Positions 8,244 through 16,423 of a stretch of 64,000 bases of DNA are shown piece after piece (positions within the stretch are counted from its first letter, which is position 1; each line of letters begins with the position of its first letter). Position numbers and translations under genes: made by a program. The stretch spans positions 1 to 64,000 of the forward strand of contig NZ_AVPT01000007.1 in the NCBI RefSeq assembly GCF_000768335.1, read 5' to 3'. The notes below the pieces were generated by a model. That model worked only from the letters and a program-made list of their open reading frames with translations, was not told the origin of the DNA and searched no databases. This DNA is from Lysobacter arseniciresistens ZS79 (lineage in GTDB: Bacteria; Pseudomonadota; Gammaproteobacteria; Xanthomonadales; Xanthomonadaceae).

Positions 8244-9103
8244 GCACGGGCTTCGCGATGCCCAGCGAGGTCGTCGCGGCCGACGTGGCCGCGGCGCTGG
8301 CCGAGGACATCGGTTCCGGCGACGTCACCGCCGCCCTGCTGGCCGACGAGGCGGACAGCGCCTACCTGCTGTGCAAGGAGGACGCGGTGGTCTGCGGCCG
8401 GCCGTGGTTCGACGCCTGCCATCGCGCGCTCGACCCCGACGTGCGCATCGACTGGCGGGTGGAAGAAGGCGATCGCGTCGCCGCCGGCACCGTGCTGGCG
8501 ACCCTGCAGGGCCGCGCCCGCGCCCTGGTCAGCGCCGAGCGCGCGTCGTTGAACTTCATGCAGACACTGTCGGCAACCGCCACCAGCACCGCCGAGCACG
8601 TCGCCGCGGTGGCCGGCACCGGCACCCGCATCCTCGACACCCGCAAAACCATCCCGGGCCTGCGCCAGGCGCAGAAGTACGCGGTCCGCGTCGGCGGCGG
8701 CTGCAACCACCGCATGGGCCTGTACGACGCGGTGATGCTGAAGGAGAACCACGTCCGCGCGGCGGGTTCGTTGACCGCCGCCATCGAGGCTGCAAGCGCC
8801 GCCCACCCCATGCTGCCGCTGATCGTCGAGGTCGAGACGCTCGAGCAGCTGCGCGAGGCTTTGGACGCCGGCTGCGACCGCATCCTGGTCGACGACTTCG
8901 ACGCGGCGACCCGTCGCGAGGCGGTCGCCGTGGCCGCCGCGCATCCGCGCCGGGTGCCGCTGGAAGTCTCCGGCGGCGTCGACCTCGCCGGCCTGCGCGC
9001 GATCGCCGGGGACGGCGTGGACTTCATCTCGATCGGCGGGCTGACCAAGCACATCCGCGCGGTCGACCTGTCGCTCAAGCTCGGCCCGCCGCCGGCCCGC
9101 TGA
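8240..9103 (+). CDS. nadC: Quinolinate phosphoribosyltransferase
   Basis: The 287-residue enzyme makes nicotinate mononucleotide from quinolinate and PRPP in de novo NAD synthesis. Family motifs seen in order are EDIGSGDVT at the N-terminus, SAERASLNFMQ, the substrate-binding TRKTIPGLR, GGGCNHRMGLYDAVMLKENH, and a C-terminal EVSGGVDLAGLRAIA with SIGGLTKH. The start overlaps the previous stop codon by four bases, so it is probably co-translated with the Trm112-like gene. The following DUF3301 gene starts three bases after its stop. Confidence 0.96.
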   Translation: MSTGFAMPSEVVAADVAAALAEDIGSGDVTAALLADEADSAYLLCKEDAVVCGRPWFDACHRALDPDVRIDWRVEEGDRVAAGTVLATLQGRARALVSAERASLNFMQTLSATATSTAEHVAAVAGTGTRILDTRKTIPGLRQAQKYAVRVGGGCNHRMGLYDAVMLKENHVRAAGSLTAAIEAASAAHPMLPLIVEVETLEQLREALDAGCDRILVDDFDAATRREAVAVAAAHPRRVPLEVSGGVDLAGLRAIAGDGVDFISIGGLTKHIRAVDLSLKLGPPPAR

Positions 9104-9106
9104 ACC

Positions 9107-9430
9107 ATGCCGACCCTGGTCATCCTGATGATCGCCGGCGCCGCCGCGTTCGCGTTCTGGAGCGCCGGCCGCGCCGCCGCCGAACGCGCCGAGGCGGTCG
9201 GCCGCGACGCCTGCCAGGCCGCCGGCGTTCAGTGGCTCGACCAGAGCGTGCACGCGACCGGCCTGAAGCTGTGCCGGCTCGACAGTGGCTGGCTCGGGTG
9301 GGAACGCACGTTCCGCTTCGACTACTCGCGCAATGGCGACGACCGCCATGCCGGGCGGCTGGTGCTGCGCGGCGACAAACTGGTGTCGTTCACCGGGCCG
9401 CTGGCGTCGCAGCCAGCGCGGCTGCAGTAA
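9107..9430 (+). CDS. DUF3301 family small membrane-anchored protein
   Basis: The 107-residue protein opens with a hydrophobic segment (about residues 2-18) and continues with a compact domain containing GWLGWERTFRFDYS and GRLVLRGD, which fits DUF3301. It probably sits in the inner membrane with a small soluble domain. Function is unknown. It begins three bases after nadC and ends six bases before the convergent sspB stop. Confidence 0.85.
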   Translation: MPTLVILMIAGAAAFAFWSAGRAAAERAEAVGRDACQAAGVQWLDQSVHATGLKLCRLDSGWLGWERTFRFDYSRNGDDRHAGRLVLRGDKLVSFTGPLASQPARLQ

Positions 9431-9436
9431 CCGCGG

Positions 9437-9949
9437 CTACTTCACCACGCGCAGGTGGGCGCCGCGGCGCGGGCCCGGGCCGGCGTCGTCGGGACCGTCC
9501 GGACCATCCCCGTCATCCACGGGCTCGCCGGTCGACGCGTCGCCCGGCTCGCTCGGCACCGCACTGAGCGACGGCCGCGCGCCTTCGTCGGGCAGCGCAT
9601 GGTGGCTGCCACCGTCATCGGCTTCCTCGGGCAGAGCCATGCCCTGTCCGGTCTCGCGCGCGTAGATCGCCAGCACCGCGCCGACCGGCACCGAGATCGA
9701 CTGGCTGACACCGCCGAAGCGCGCGCTGAAGCGGATCAGCTCGTTGTCCATCTGCAGGCCGGACACCGCGCGCTGGGCGACGTTCAGCACGATCCGGCCC
9801 TCATTCACCGCATGCGCTGGCACCAGCACGCCGGGCCGGGTCGCATCGACCAGCAGGTGCGGGGTCATGTCGTTGTCGGCGATCCACTCGTACAACGCCC
9901 GCAGCAGGTACGGGCGGTGGCTGGTCATCGGTGCTGCGCTTTCGGTCAT
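9437..9949 (-). CDS. sspB: ClpXP specificity-enhancing factor SspB
   Basis: This 170-residue adaptor delivers ssrA-tagged and other substrates to ClpXP. The conserved SRPYLLRALYEW-like N-terminus is present as SHRPYLLRALYEW, with GRIVLNVAQRAV and FSARFGG further on. A long acidic, glycine/proline-rich linker (about 105-160) ends in HLRVVK, matching the C-terminal ClpX-docking XB peptide of E. coli SspB (LRVVK). The start may be the ATG at 9949 or at 9928. A TAGACT box only six bases upstream of 9949 suggests a leaderless transcript or the later start. It lies downstream of sspA. Confidence 0.94.
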   Translation of the reverse strand: MTESAAPMTSHRPYLLRALYEWIADNDMTPHLLVDATRPGVLVPAHAVNEGRIVLNVAQRAVSGLQMDNELIRFSARFGGVSQSISVPVGAVLAIYARETGQGMALPEEADDGGSHHALPDEGARPSLSAVPSEPGDASTGEPVDDGDGPDGPDDAGPGPRRGAHLRVVK

Positions 9950-9955
9950 GCGCGC

Positions 9956-9961
9956 AGTCTA
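9956..9961 (-). promoter_or_regulatory. Candidate -10 element close to the sspB start
   Basis: TAGACT on the minus strand lies six bases before the first in-frame ATG of sspB. If used, transcription would begin at or near that ATG. Confidence 0.35.
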
Positions 9962-10021
9962 GAGCAGTCGCGCGCGAACGCGACCGCTTTCGTCGCCCGT
10001 TGCGGGCGCCGTCACAGCGCG

Positions 10022-10660
10022 TCAGGCCGGCAGGTCGCGCAGGCGGCGCTCCTGCTCGGTCAGGCTGCGGGTGAACCCCGGGTTGCGGAAGATCCGGTTG
10101 CCGTAGTCCTCGATCGCCTTGCCGTCCTTCGGCAGCGGCACGCCGAGCGCCGGCAGGCGCCAGATGATCGGCGCCATCGCGCAGTCGGCGAGGCTCATCT
10201 CGGTGTTGAGGAAGAACTTGAACGCCTTGAACAGCGGCACCGAGGCGGTCAGCAGCTCTTTCAGGCGCTTGCGGCCGGCGTCGGCCTGCGCCTTGTTGCC
10301 GAGCTGGATCGCCTGCACCTGCGGCACCCAGTCGTGCTCCAGCCGCAGCATCGCCAGGCGCAAGCGGGCGCGCGACAGCGGATCGACCGGCATCAGCGGC
10401 GGGTGCGGGTAGCGCTCGTCGAGGTACTCGCTGACCACGCTGGCGGCATACAGCACCAGGTCGCGCTCGACCAGGGTCGGCACCGAGTGGTACGGGTTGA
10501 GGTCGACCAGGTCTTCCGGCGGATTCTGCGGGTCGACCGGGATCAGGTCGTAGGTGACGCCCTTGGCGGCCAGTACCAGCCGCACGCGGTGGCACAGGAC
10601 GCAGTCGTTCGAGGAGAACAGGGTAAGGGCATTACGCATGCGTGGGCTCGCCGCCATCAT
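10022..10660 (-). CDS. sspA: Stringent starvation protein A, GST-like
   Basis: The 212-residue protein has a glutathione-S-transferase fold: a thioredoxin-like N-terminal half (LFSSNDCVLCHRVRLVL, NPYHSVPTLVE) and a helical C-terminal half. SspA binds RNA polymerase and acts in stationary-phase and acid-stress gene control in E. coli, without GST activity. A later Met (residue 8, MRNALTLF) is an equally good start. It sits between petABC and sspB, the same order as in many beta- and gammaproteobacteria. Confidence 0.93.
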   Translation of the reverse strand: MMAASPRMRNALTLFSSNDCVLCHRVRLVLAAKGVTYDLIPVDPQNPPEDLVDLNPYHSVPTLVERDLVLYAASVVSEYLDERYPHPPLMPVDPLSRARLRLAMLRLEHDWVPQVQAIQLGNKAQADAGRKRLKELLTASVPLFKAFKFFLNTEMSLADCAMAPIIWRLPALGVPLPKDGKAIEDYGNRIFRNPGFTRSLTEQERRLRDLPA

Positions 10661-10778
10661 CGACCTCTCCAGCGCCCGGATTCCGCCGGTCGCAAGACGC
10701 CGCCCACCCAGCGCGGGCGGTCGTCACGGCCTCGAGTCGCGTCGCCGGTGCGTGCACGGACGCACCGGACCGGCACGG

Positions 10779-10802
10779 AAAAACCCGCACTCGAAGTGCG
10801 GG
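10779..10802 (-). terminator. Intrinsic terminator of petABC
   Basis: A perfect 8-bp stem (CCCGCACT, loop CGA, AGTGCGGG) is followed by TTTTT on the minus strand, about 20 bases past the petC stop. The other strand has a shorter T-run, so it may work in both directions. Confidence 0.85.
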
Positions 10803-10820
10803 CTTTTCGACCGGGATCGC

Positions 10821-11585
10821 CTAGTGCACGTCTCGCCAGTATTCCTTCTTCAACAGCCAGGCGAGGAACGTGAACGCAGCGAGGAACAGGATCACCCACA
10901 CGCCCATGCTCTGGCGCTTGAGGGCGGCCGGTTCACCGGCGTACTCGAGGAAAGCAGTGATGTCCCGGACGGCCTGGTCGAAGGCCTGCGGGTCCAGCGA
11001 CCCGGCCTGGGTGACCTTGAGGCCGGTCACCGGGCGCTCGCCGGTCGCCGCGTCGGGCTCGCCGTACTCCGCGTGCTGCAGGCCCTGCAGCTCCCACAGC
11101 GGGTTGGGCATCGACACGTTCGGGAACAGCTTGTTGTTCCAACCCAGCGTGCTCGACTCGTCCAGGTAGAACGACTTGAGGTAGGTGTAGATCCAGTCGC
11201 TGCCGCGCACGCGCGAGATCAGGCTGAGGTCCGGCGGCATCTTGCCGAACCAGCCGGTGGCGTGCTCGGCCGGCATGGCGACCTGGATCTGCTCGCCGAA
11301 CTTGGCGCCGGTGAAGTTGAGGTTGTCCATGACCTGCTCTTCGGTCAGGCCCAGGTCCTCGGCGATGCGCGAGTAACGCAGGTACTTGAGCGAGTGGCAG
11401 CCCGAGCAGTAGTTCATGTACAGCTGGGCGCCGCGCTGCAGCGAGGCCTGGTCGCCCAGGTCGACGCCCGACTGCTGCAGGTCGCCGCCCGTCGCGGCGA
11501 GTGCCGAAGCCGAAACCAGCATGCCGGCGACGACAGTGGCAAAGCGGGTGAACACGCGGTTGCGGAAAAGCCTGGACTTAGTCAT
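10821..11585 (-). CDS. petC: Cytochrome c1 of the bc1 complex
   Basis: The 254-residue protein has an N-terminal signal sequence ending near residue 30, a haem-binding CSGCH at 60-64 followed by SLKYLRYSR, and a C-terminal membrane anchor (about 228-247). It carries electrons from the Rieske protein to soluble or membrane cytochrome c on the periplasmic face. A candidate axial Met lies in the QIQVAMP stretch. Its start codon overlaps the end of petB by 8 bases, and a strong terminator follows, so it closes the petABC operon. Confidence 0.97.
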   Translation of the reverse strand: MTKSRLFRNRVFTRFATVVAGMLVSASALAATGGDLQQSGVDLGDQASLQRGAQLYMNYCSGCHSLKYLRYSRIAEDLGLTEEQVMDNLNFTGAKFGEQIQVAMPAEHATGWFGKMPPDLSLISRVRGSDWIYTYLKSFYLDESSTLGWNNKLFPNVSMPNPLWELQGLQHAEYGEPDAATGERPVTGLKVTQAGSLDPQAFDQAVRDITAFLEYAGEPAALKRQSMGVWVILFLAAFTFLAWLLKKEYWRDVH

Positions 11586-12837
11586 GCGTCGTCACCCGTT
11601 CCGGCACCGGCTTGGTCTTGTCGATCTTGGTCCACAGCGGCATCGTGATGAAGAAGGCGAAATAAAGGAAGGTCAGGACGCGGCCGATCTGGGTCTCGAC
11701 CGGGTCGGTACCCGGGCCGGCGCCGATCTTGCCGAGCCACACGAAGCACACCGCCAGCAGGACCAGCATGACCTTGGAGATCCAGCCGCGGTAGCGCACC
11801 GAGTGGACCTTGCTGCGGTCCAGCCACGGCACCGCGAACAGGATCGCGATCGCGCCGAACATCACCAGCACGCCGCCCAGCTTGTCGGGGATGACCCGCA
11901 GCATCGCGTAGTACGGGGTGTAGTACCAGACCGGCTTGATGTGCTCCGGCGTCACCAGGCGGTTGGCCTCGGTGAAGTTGTCGTGCTCGAGGAACCAGCC
12001 ACCCAGCGCCGGCGCGAAGAAGATGATGAACGCAGCCAGCATCAGGAAGAAGCCGACGAACACCGTGTCCTTGACCGTGTAGTACGGGTGGAACGGGATG
12101 CCGTCAGCCGGCGCCAGCGGCGACCAGCGGTTGCCCTTCGGCCCCTTCTTGATCTCCACGCCGTCGGGGTTGTTGGACCCGACCTCGTGCAGCGCGCCCA
12201 GGTGCAGCACCACCAGCAGCAGCAGGACCAGCGGCATCGCGATCACGTGCAGGGCGAAGAAGCGGTTGAGGGTGGCATCGCCGGGCAGGTAGTCGCCCAT
12301 GATCCACTCGGTCAGGCCGTTGCCGATGACCGGGATCGCGCCGAACAGCGAGATGATCACCTTGGCGCCCCAGAAGGACATCTGCCCCCACGGCAGCACG
12401 TAGCCCATGAAGGCCTCGGCCATCAGCACCAGGTAGATCAGCATGCCGAGGATCCACACCAGCTCGCGCGGCTTGCGGTACGAGCCGTACATCAGGCCGC
12501 GGAACATGTGGATGTAGACCACCACGAAGAACAGCGACGCACCGGTGGAGTGCATGTAGCGGATCAGCCAGCCCCACTCCACGTCGCGCATGATGTACTC
12601 GACCGAGGCGAAGGCTTCCGCCGCGCTCGGCTTGAAATGCATCGTCAGGAAGATGCCGGTCACGATCTGGTTGACCAGCGCCACCAGCGACAGCACGCCG
12701 AAGATGTACCAGATGTTGAAGTTCTTGGGCGCGTAGTACTCGCTCATGTGCTTGCGGTACATCGGCGCAAGCGCGGGGGCGCGTTCGTTGACCCAGTCCA
12801 TCACGCCGTTGGCGCTGCGGGTGAAGATATTGGCCAT
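11578..12837 (-). CDS. petB: Cytochrome b of the bc1 complex
   Basis: The 419-residue protein is the membrane core of ubiquinol-cytochrome c reductase and holds the two b haems and both quinone sites. It shows about eight membrane segments, the family signature GYVLPWGQMSFWGAKV and the PEHIKPVWYY stretch with the Qo-site PEW-like motif as PVWY. Length is normal for a full bacterial cytochrome b. It lies three bases downstream of petA and overlaps petC. Confidence 0.97.
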   Translation of the reverse strand: MANIFTRSANGVMDWVNERAPALAPMYRKHMSEYYAPKNFNIWYIFGVLSLVALVNQIVTGIFLTMHFKPSAAEAFASVEYIMRDVEWGWLIRYMHSTGASLFFVVVYIHMFRGLMYGSYRKPRELVWILGMLIYLVLMAEAFMGYVLPWGQMSFWGAKVIISLFGAIPVIGNGLTEWIMGDYLPGDATLNRFFALHVIAMPLVLLLLVVLHLGALHEVGSNNPDGVEIKKGPKGNRWSPLAPADGIPFHPYYTVKDTVFVGFFLMLAAFIIFFAPALGGWFLEHDNFTEANRLVTPEHIKPVWYYTPYYAMLRVIPDKLGGVLVMFGAIAILFAVPWLDRSKVHSVRYRGWISKVMLVLLAVCFVWLGKIGAGPGTDPVETQIGRVLTFLYFAFFITMPLWTKIDKTKPVPERVTTHD

Positions 12838-12840
12838 GGT

Positions 12841-13512
12841 TTATGCGGCTCCCTGGCTGTTCGACTGCGAGGGGTCGACACCGATGACGATGGTGGTGTC
12901 GTTTTCGTAGTGGTGCGGCGGCACGACCAGGTTGGTCGGCGCCGGCACGCCCTCGTAGACGCGCCCGGCCATGTCGAACTTGGACTTGTGGCAGGGGCAG
13001 AAGTAGCCGCCCTTCCAGTTGGCGTCGAACGGCTGGGGGCGGATCTCGGCCTTCATTTCCGGCGAGCAGCCCAGGTGGGTGCACAGGCCGACCAGCACCG
13101 AGACCTCGGGCTTGATCGAGCGCATGTGGGCATCGCCCTCCAGCACGTAGGCCGGCTGCTGCTCGGGGTTCTCCGACATCGGGTCGCGCAACTGGTCGTC
13201 GAGCGTCGGCAGCGCCTGCAGGATCTCCTGCGAGCGGCGGACGATCCAGATCGGCTGGCCGCGCCACTCGAGGATCAGGCGCTGGCCCACCTCGAGCGTG
13301 CTGATGTCGGCGCTGATCGGCGCACCGGCGAGCTTGGCGCGCTCGCTGGGGTTCCACGACTTGATGAAGGGCACCGCCACGAAGCCGGCCCCGACGGCGC
13401 CGACCACGGCGGTGGTCGCGGTCAGGAACCTGCGGCGACCGTGGTTGACGGGCTCGCCCGCGGGCACGCCCGCGTGCTCGCTGCGAGGATCATGGATCCC
13501 TTGGTTGGCCAT
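12841..13512 (-). CDS. petA: Rieske iron-sulfur subunit of the bc1 complex
   Basis: The 223-residue protein carries the two cluster-binding boxes CTHLGC (C144, H146) and CPCH (C172, H175), with C149 and C174 as the disulfide pair. The N-terminus has GRRRFL, a twin-arginine signal that also serves as membrane anchor (about 28-50), as expected for a Rieske protein exported folded by Tat. It is the first gene of petABC. The 160-base gap upstream, shared with the lytic transglycosylase 3' end, should hold the promoter, but no clear hexamers stand out. Confidence 0.97.
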   Translation of the reverse strand: MANQGIHDPRSEHAGVPAGEPVNHGRRRFLTATTAVVGAVGAGFVAVPFIKSWNPSERAKLAGAPISADISTLEVGQRLILEWRGQPIWIVRRSQEILQALPTLDDQLRDPMSENPEQQPAYVLEGDAHMRSIKPEVSVLVGLCTHLGCSPEMKAEIRPQPFDANWKGGYFCPCHKSKFDMAGRVYEGVPAPTNLVVPPHHYENDTTIVIGVDPSQSNSQGAA

Positions 13513-13674
13513 CCGGCACTCCGCGAATCTTGAAATCGACGTTCACCGCACGGCCTGCACCACTGGCGAAGGCTGGCGGCTCAAAAGACGGGGAAGTGTA
13601 ACGGAACGGTTAACGACCCGACAATCCGTCGCGCCGCGCCGGTCGCCCGGCGTCGTGCGCGGCGCCCGGCCGCG

Positions 13675-14586
13675 TCACTGCGCGGCGCGGTAGCGCTCGG
13701 CCAGCACCCCGACGCGCTGCACGTAGCGCTGCGTCTCGCTGAAGGGCGGGACCCCGTTGTACTTGTCGACGTTGCCCTCGCCGGCGTTGTAACCGGCGGC
13801 GGCCAGGGTCAGGTTGCCGTCGAAGCGCTTGAGCAGCCACGCGAGGTATTCGACGCCGCCCTGGATGTTCTGCCCCGCGTCGAACGCGTTGCCCACCCCG
13901 AAGCGACGCGCGGTGGCCGGCATCAGCTGCATCAGGCCCTGCGCACCGACCCGCGACAGCGCGTTGGGGTTGAACGCCGATTCGGCGTGGATCACGGCGC
14001 GGACGATGGCTTCGTCGACGCCGTGCTCCCGGGCGGCGGCGGCGATCTCGTCACGGTAGGCCACCGTGTTGAGGCGGACGTTGCCGAAATCGACCCCCGG
14101 CTTGGCCGCGCAGGCGAAGCAGGTCTCGAGGAAGCTGTACTTGATCGTGCGCACCGCGCTGGCGCGGGCGACCACGCCCTTCGGCCTGTCGCTGGTGTAG
14201 TGGCGCACGCCGTCCTTGATATAGGAGTAGACCTGCCCCTGGACCAGGCGCGAGCCCGCCGAGCCGGGCTTGACCGATTTGACCGGCGCGGCGTTGGTCA
14301 TGCTGGCGCCTGCCGTCTCCACCGACGCCGGCGAACCGGCGGTGGTGCTGGCTGGCGTGGCGCTGCCGATCGCGGTGGCGGACGCCGGGGTCGCGGCCTT
14401 GCGGGCCGGCGGCGGCGACTTGCTGGTGGTGTAGCTGCTGATGGCGCTGCACTTGGCGCCGGGGATGCGCTTGCTGACGTAGCTGCGGCCGCCATCGGCG
14501 CTGTCGCAGCGGTAGACGGTACCGGCGGCCACGGGCGTGGCGACCAGCAGGCATGCAAGCCCCAGAAACAACAGGTTCCCCCTCAT
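13675..14586 (-). CDS. Secreted lytic transglycosylase with DUF4124 domain
   Basis: The 303-residue protein has a signal peptide (about 1-21, ending VAAG), a DUF4124-like segment (TVYRCDSADGGRSYVSK), a low-complexity Ala/Thr/Ser/Pro linker (about 55-120) and a C-terminal SLT domain. The SLT domain shows the catalytic Glu in HAESAF, then GAQGLMQLMPATARRFG and the closing AAGYNAGEGNV motif. It should cleave peptidoglycan between MurNAc and GlcNAc, forming anhydro ends. The ATG at 14586 is chosen because the signal peptide begins there. It is divergent from miaB across about 150 bases. Confidence 0.92.
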   Translation of the reverse strand: MRGNLLFLGLACLLVATPVAAGTVYRCDSADGGRSYVSKRIPGAKCSAISSYTTSKSPPPARKAATPASATAIGSATPASTTAGSPASVETAGASMTNAAPVKSVKPGSAGSRLVQGQVYSYIKDGVRHYTSDRPKGVVARASAVRTIKYSFLETCFACAAKPGVDFGNVRLNTVAYRDEIAAAAREHGVDEAIVRAVIHAESAFNPNALSRVGAQGLMQLMPATARRFGVGNAFDAGQNIQGGVEYLAWLLKRFDGNLTLAAAGYNAGEGNVDKYNGVPPFSETQRYVQRVGVLAERYRAAQ

Positions 14587-14734
14587 GGGCGCGAGTCTCC
14601 CCCTTCGCCGGGGCGTTGCCAAGTCCCTGATTCTGCAAAACGCGACCTGCTGCGCGGGATGGCCGGGCTTCCGCGCTAGACTGTTCGGTTTCCAGTCAGC
14701 CGGCGCGGAATAAGCACCGCCCTTCCGGATTCCC

Positions 14735-16138
14735 ATGACCACTACTGACACCCAAGCCCAAACCCCCGCCCGCCCCGCCACGCTCCCCTCCGGCCTGCCG
14801 GCGTCCGGAAAGCTCTATATCCAGACCCACGGCTGCCAGATGAACGAGTACGACTCGGCCAAGATGGCCGACGTGCTGGCGGCCAGCGACGGGCTGGAGC
14901 TGACCGATAACGTCGAAGAAGCCGACGTGATCCTGGTCAATACCTGCTCGATCCGCGAAAAAGCGCAGGAAAAGGTATTCAGCCAGCTCGGGCGCTGGAA
15001 GTCGCTCAAGGCCGGTGACAAGCCGGTGCTGATCGGCGTCGGTGGTTGCGTGGCGAGCCAGGAGGGCGAGGCGATCGTCAAGCGCGCGCCCTACGTGGAC
15101 CTGGTGTTCGGCCCGCAGACCCTGCACCGCCTGCCGGAGCTGGTCCGCGCCCGCCGCGAGTCCGGCCAGCCGCAGGTCGACATCAGCTTTCCCGAGATCG
15201 AGAAATTCGACCGCCTGCCGGAACCGCGTGCCGAGGGCCCGAGCGCGTTCGTGTCGATCATGGAGGGCTGTTCCAAATACTGCTCGTTCTGCGTGGTGCC
15301 CTACACCCGCGGCGAGGAGGTCAGCCGGCCGTTCGAGGACGTGCTGGTCGAGGTGGCGCAGCTGGCCGCGCAGGGGGTGCGCGAGGTCAACCTGCTCGGG
15401 CAGAACGTCAATGCCTACCGCGGGCCGATGGGCGAGGACACCGCCGGCGAGGTCGCCGACCTGGGCCTGCTGATCCGCACGATCGCGCAGATCGACGGCG
15501 TCGACCGCATCCGCTTCACCACCTCGCACCCGCTGGAGTTCTCCGATTCGCTGGTCGAGGCCTATCGCGACGTGCCGGAACTGGCCAACTACCTGCACCT
15601 GCCGGTGCAGTCGGGCAGCGACCGCGTGCTGAGCGCGATGAAGCGCGGCTACACGGCGCTGGAGTTCAAGCAGAAGGTGCGCAAGCTGCGGGCTGTGCGG
15701 CCGGACATTTCGATCAGCTCGGACTTCATCGTCGGCTTCCCCGGCGAGAGCGAGGCGGACTTCGAGAAGACGATGAAGCTGATCGAGGACGTCGGTTTCG
15801 ACCAGAGCTTCTCCTTCATCTATTCGCGCCGGCCGGGCACGCCGGCGGCGGACCTGGACGACAACACCACGTCCGAAGAGAAGCACGCCCGTCTGTCGCG
15901 GTTGCAGGCGACGATCAACGAGAACGCGCGGAAGATTTCCGAGGCGATGGTCGGCAGCGTGCAGAAGGTGCTGGTCGAGGGCCCGTCGAAGAAGAACCCC
16001 GACGAATTGACCGGCAAGACCGAGAACATGCGGTCGGTGAACTTCGCCGGGCCGAAGCGGCTGGTCGGGCAGTTCGTCGACGTGGTGATCACCGGGGCGT
16101 TGAGCAACTCGCTCCGCGGCCGCGTCGAAACGCTGTAA
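14735..16138 (+). CDS. miaB: tRNA-2-methylthio-N6-dimethylallyladenosine synthase
   Basis: The 467-residue radical-SAM enzyme methylthiolates i6A37 in tRNAs reading codons starting with U. The N-terminal domain has the three Cys of the auxiliary [4Fe-4S] cluster (C34, C71, C105). The radical-SAM triad is CSKYCSFC (C179, C183, C186), and a TRAM domain ends the protein. A candidate TAGACT -10 lies about 55 bases upstream. In E. coli the next genes are ybeZYX-lnt. Here that group starts 4.8 kb further on, after an inserted block. Confidence 0.97.
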   Translation: MTTTDTQAQTPARPATLPSGLPASGKLYIQTHGCQMNEYDSAKMADVLAASDGLELTDNVEEADVILVNTCSIREKAQEKVFSQLGRWKSLKAGDKPVLIGVGGCVASQEGEAIVKRAPYVDLVFGPQTLHRLPELVRARRESGQPQVDISFPEIEKFDRLPEPRAEGPSAFVSIMEGCSKYCSFCVVPYTRGEEVSRPFEDVLVEVAQLAAQGVREVNLLGQNVNAYRGPMGEDTAGEVADLGLLIRTIAQIDGVDRIRFTTSHPLEFSDSLVEAYRDVPELANYLHLPVQSGSDRVLSAMKRGYTALEFKQKVRKLRAVRPDISISSDFIVGFPGESEADFEKTMKLIEDVGFDQSFSFIYSRRPGTPAADLDDNTTSEEKHARLSRLQATINENARKISEAMVGSVQKVLVEGPSKKNPDELTGKTENMRSVNFAGPKRLVGQFVDVVITGALSNSLRGRVETL

Positions 16139-16151
16139 CCGGCAGGTCCCG

Positions 16152-16361
16152 ATGGCACCGCCACCCGACAGCCCGCTGCGCCGTCACGCGCTGGGGCTGT
16201 GGCTGGGCGGGGTCGCGGTGCTGGGACTGCTGCCGTTCGGCATGCGCGCCTTCGACGGCGGCGTGTTTGCGCCGAGCGTGACCGCCTGGCTGTGGCTGGG
16301 CGGCAGCATAGTGGTCGCGACGGTCGCCGCCGTGTTGCTGGTTCGCGCCACAAGGCACTGA
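16152..16361 (+). CDS. Small two-segment membrane protein, unknown
   Basis: The 69-residue reading frame starts 13 bases after miaB and predicts two membrane segments (about residues 13-31 and 43-64) with basic ends, LRRH and RATRH. Composition and the short gap support a real small gene in the miaB transcript. I do not recognise a family. A long hairpin follows its stop codon. Confidence 0.6.
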   Translation: MAPPPDSPLRRHALGLWLGGVAVLGLLPFGMRAFDGGVFAPSVTAWLWLGGSIVVATVAAVLLVRATRH

Positions 16362-16366
16362 ACCCC

Positions 16367-16404
16367 GATGCGACGACGCCGGCACTGGGCCGGCGTCGCG
16401 CATC
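16367..16404. other. Long hairpin between convergent genes
   Basis: A 16-bp stem with one bulged A (GATGCG-A-CGACGCCGGC against GCCGGCGTCGCGCATC, 5-base loop) lies between the convergent stop codons at 16361 and 16424. It has no T-run on either side. It may stop or protect transcripts from both directions. Confidence 0.55.
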
Positions 16405-16423
16405 CAAGGAGTGGTGGACGGCT

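Noticed and set aside
11416-13533. A 705-codon plus-strand open frame opposite petABC
   Set aside because: It runs across three well-identified genes on the other strand and its translation is His/Asp/Gln/Val-rich noise from codon-position bias.
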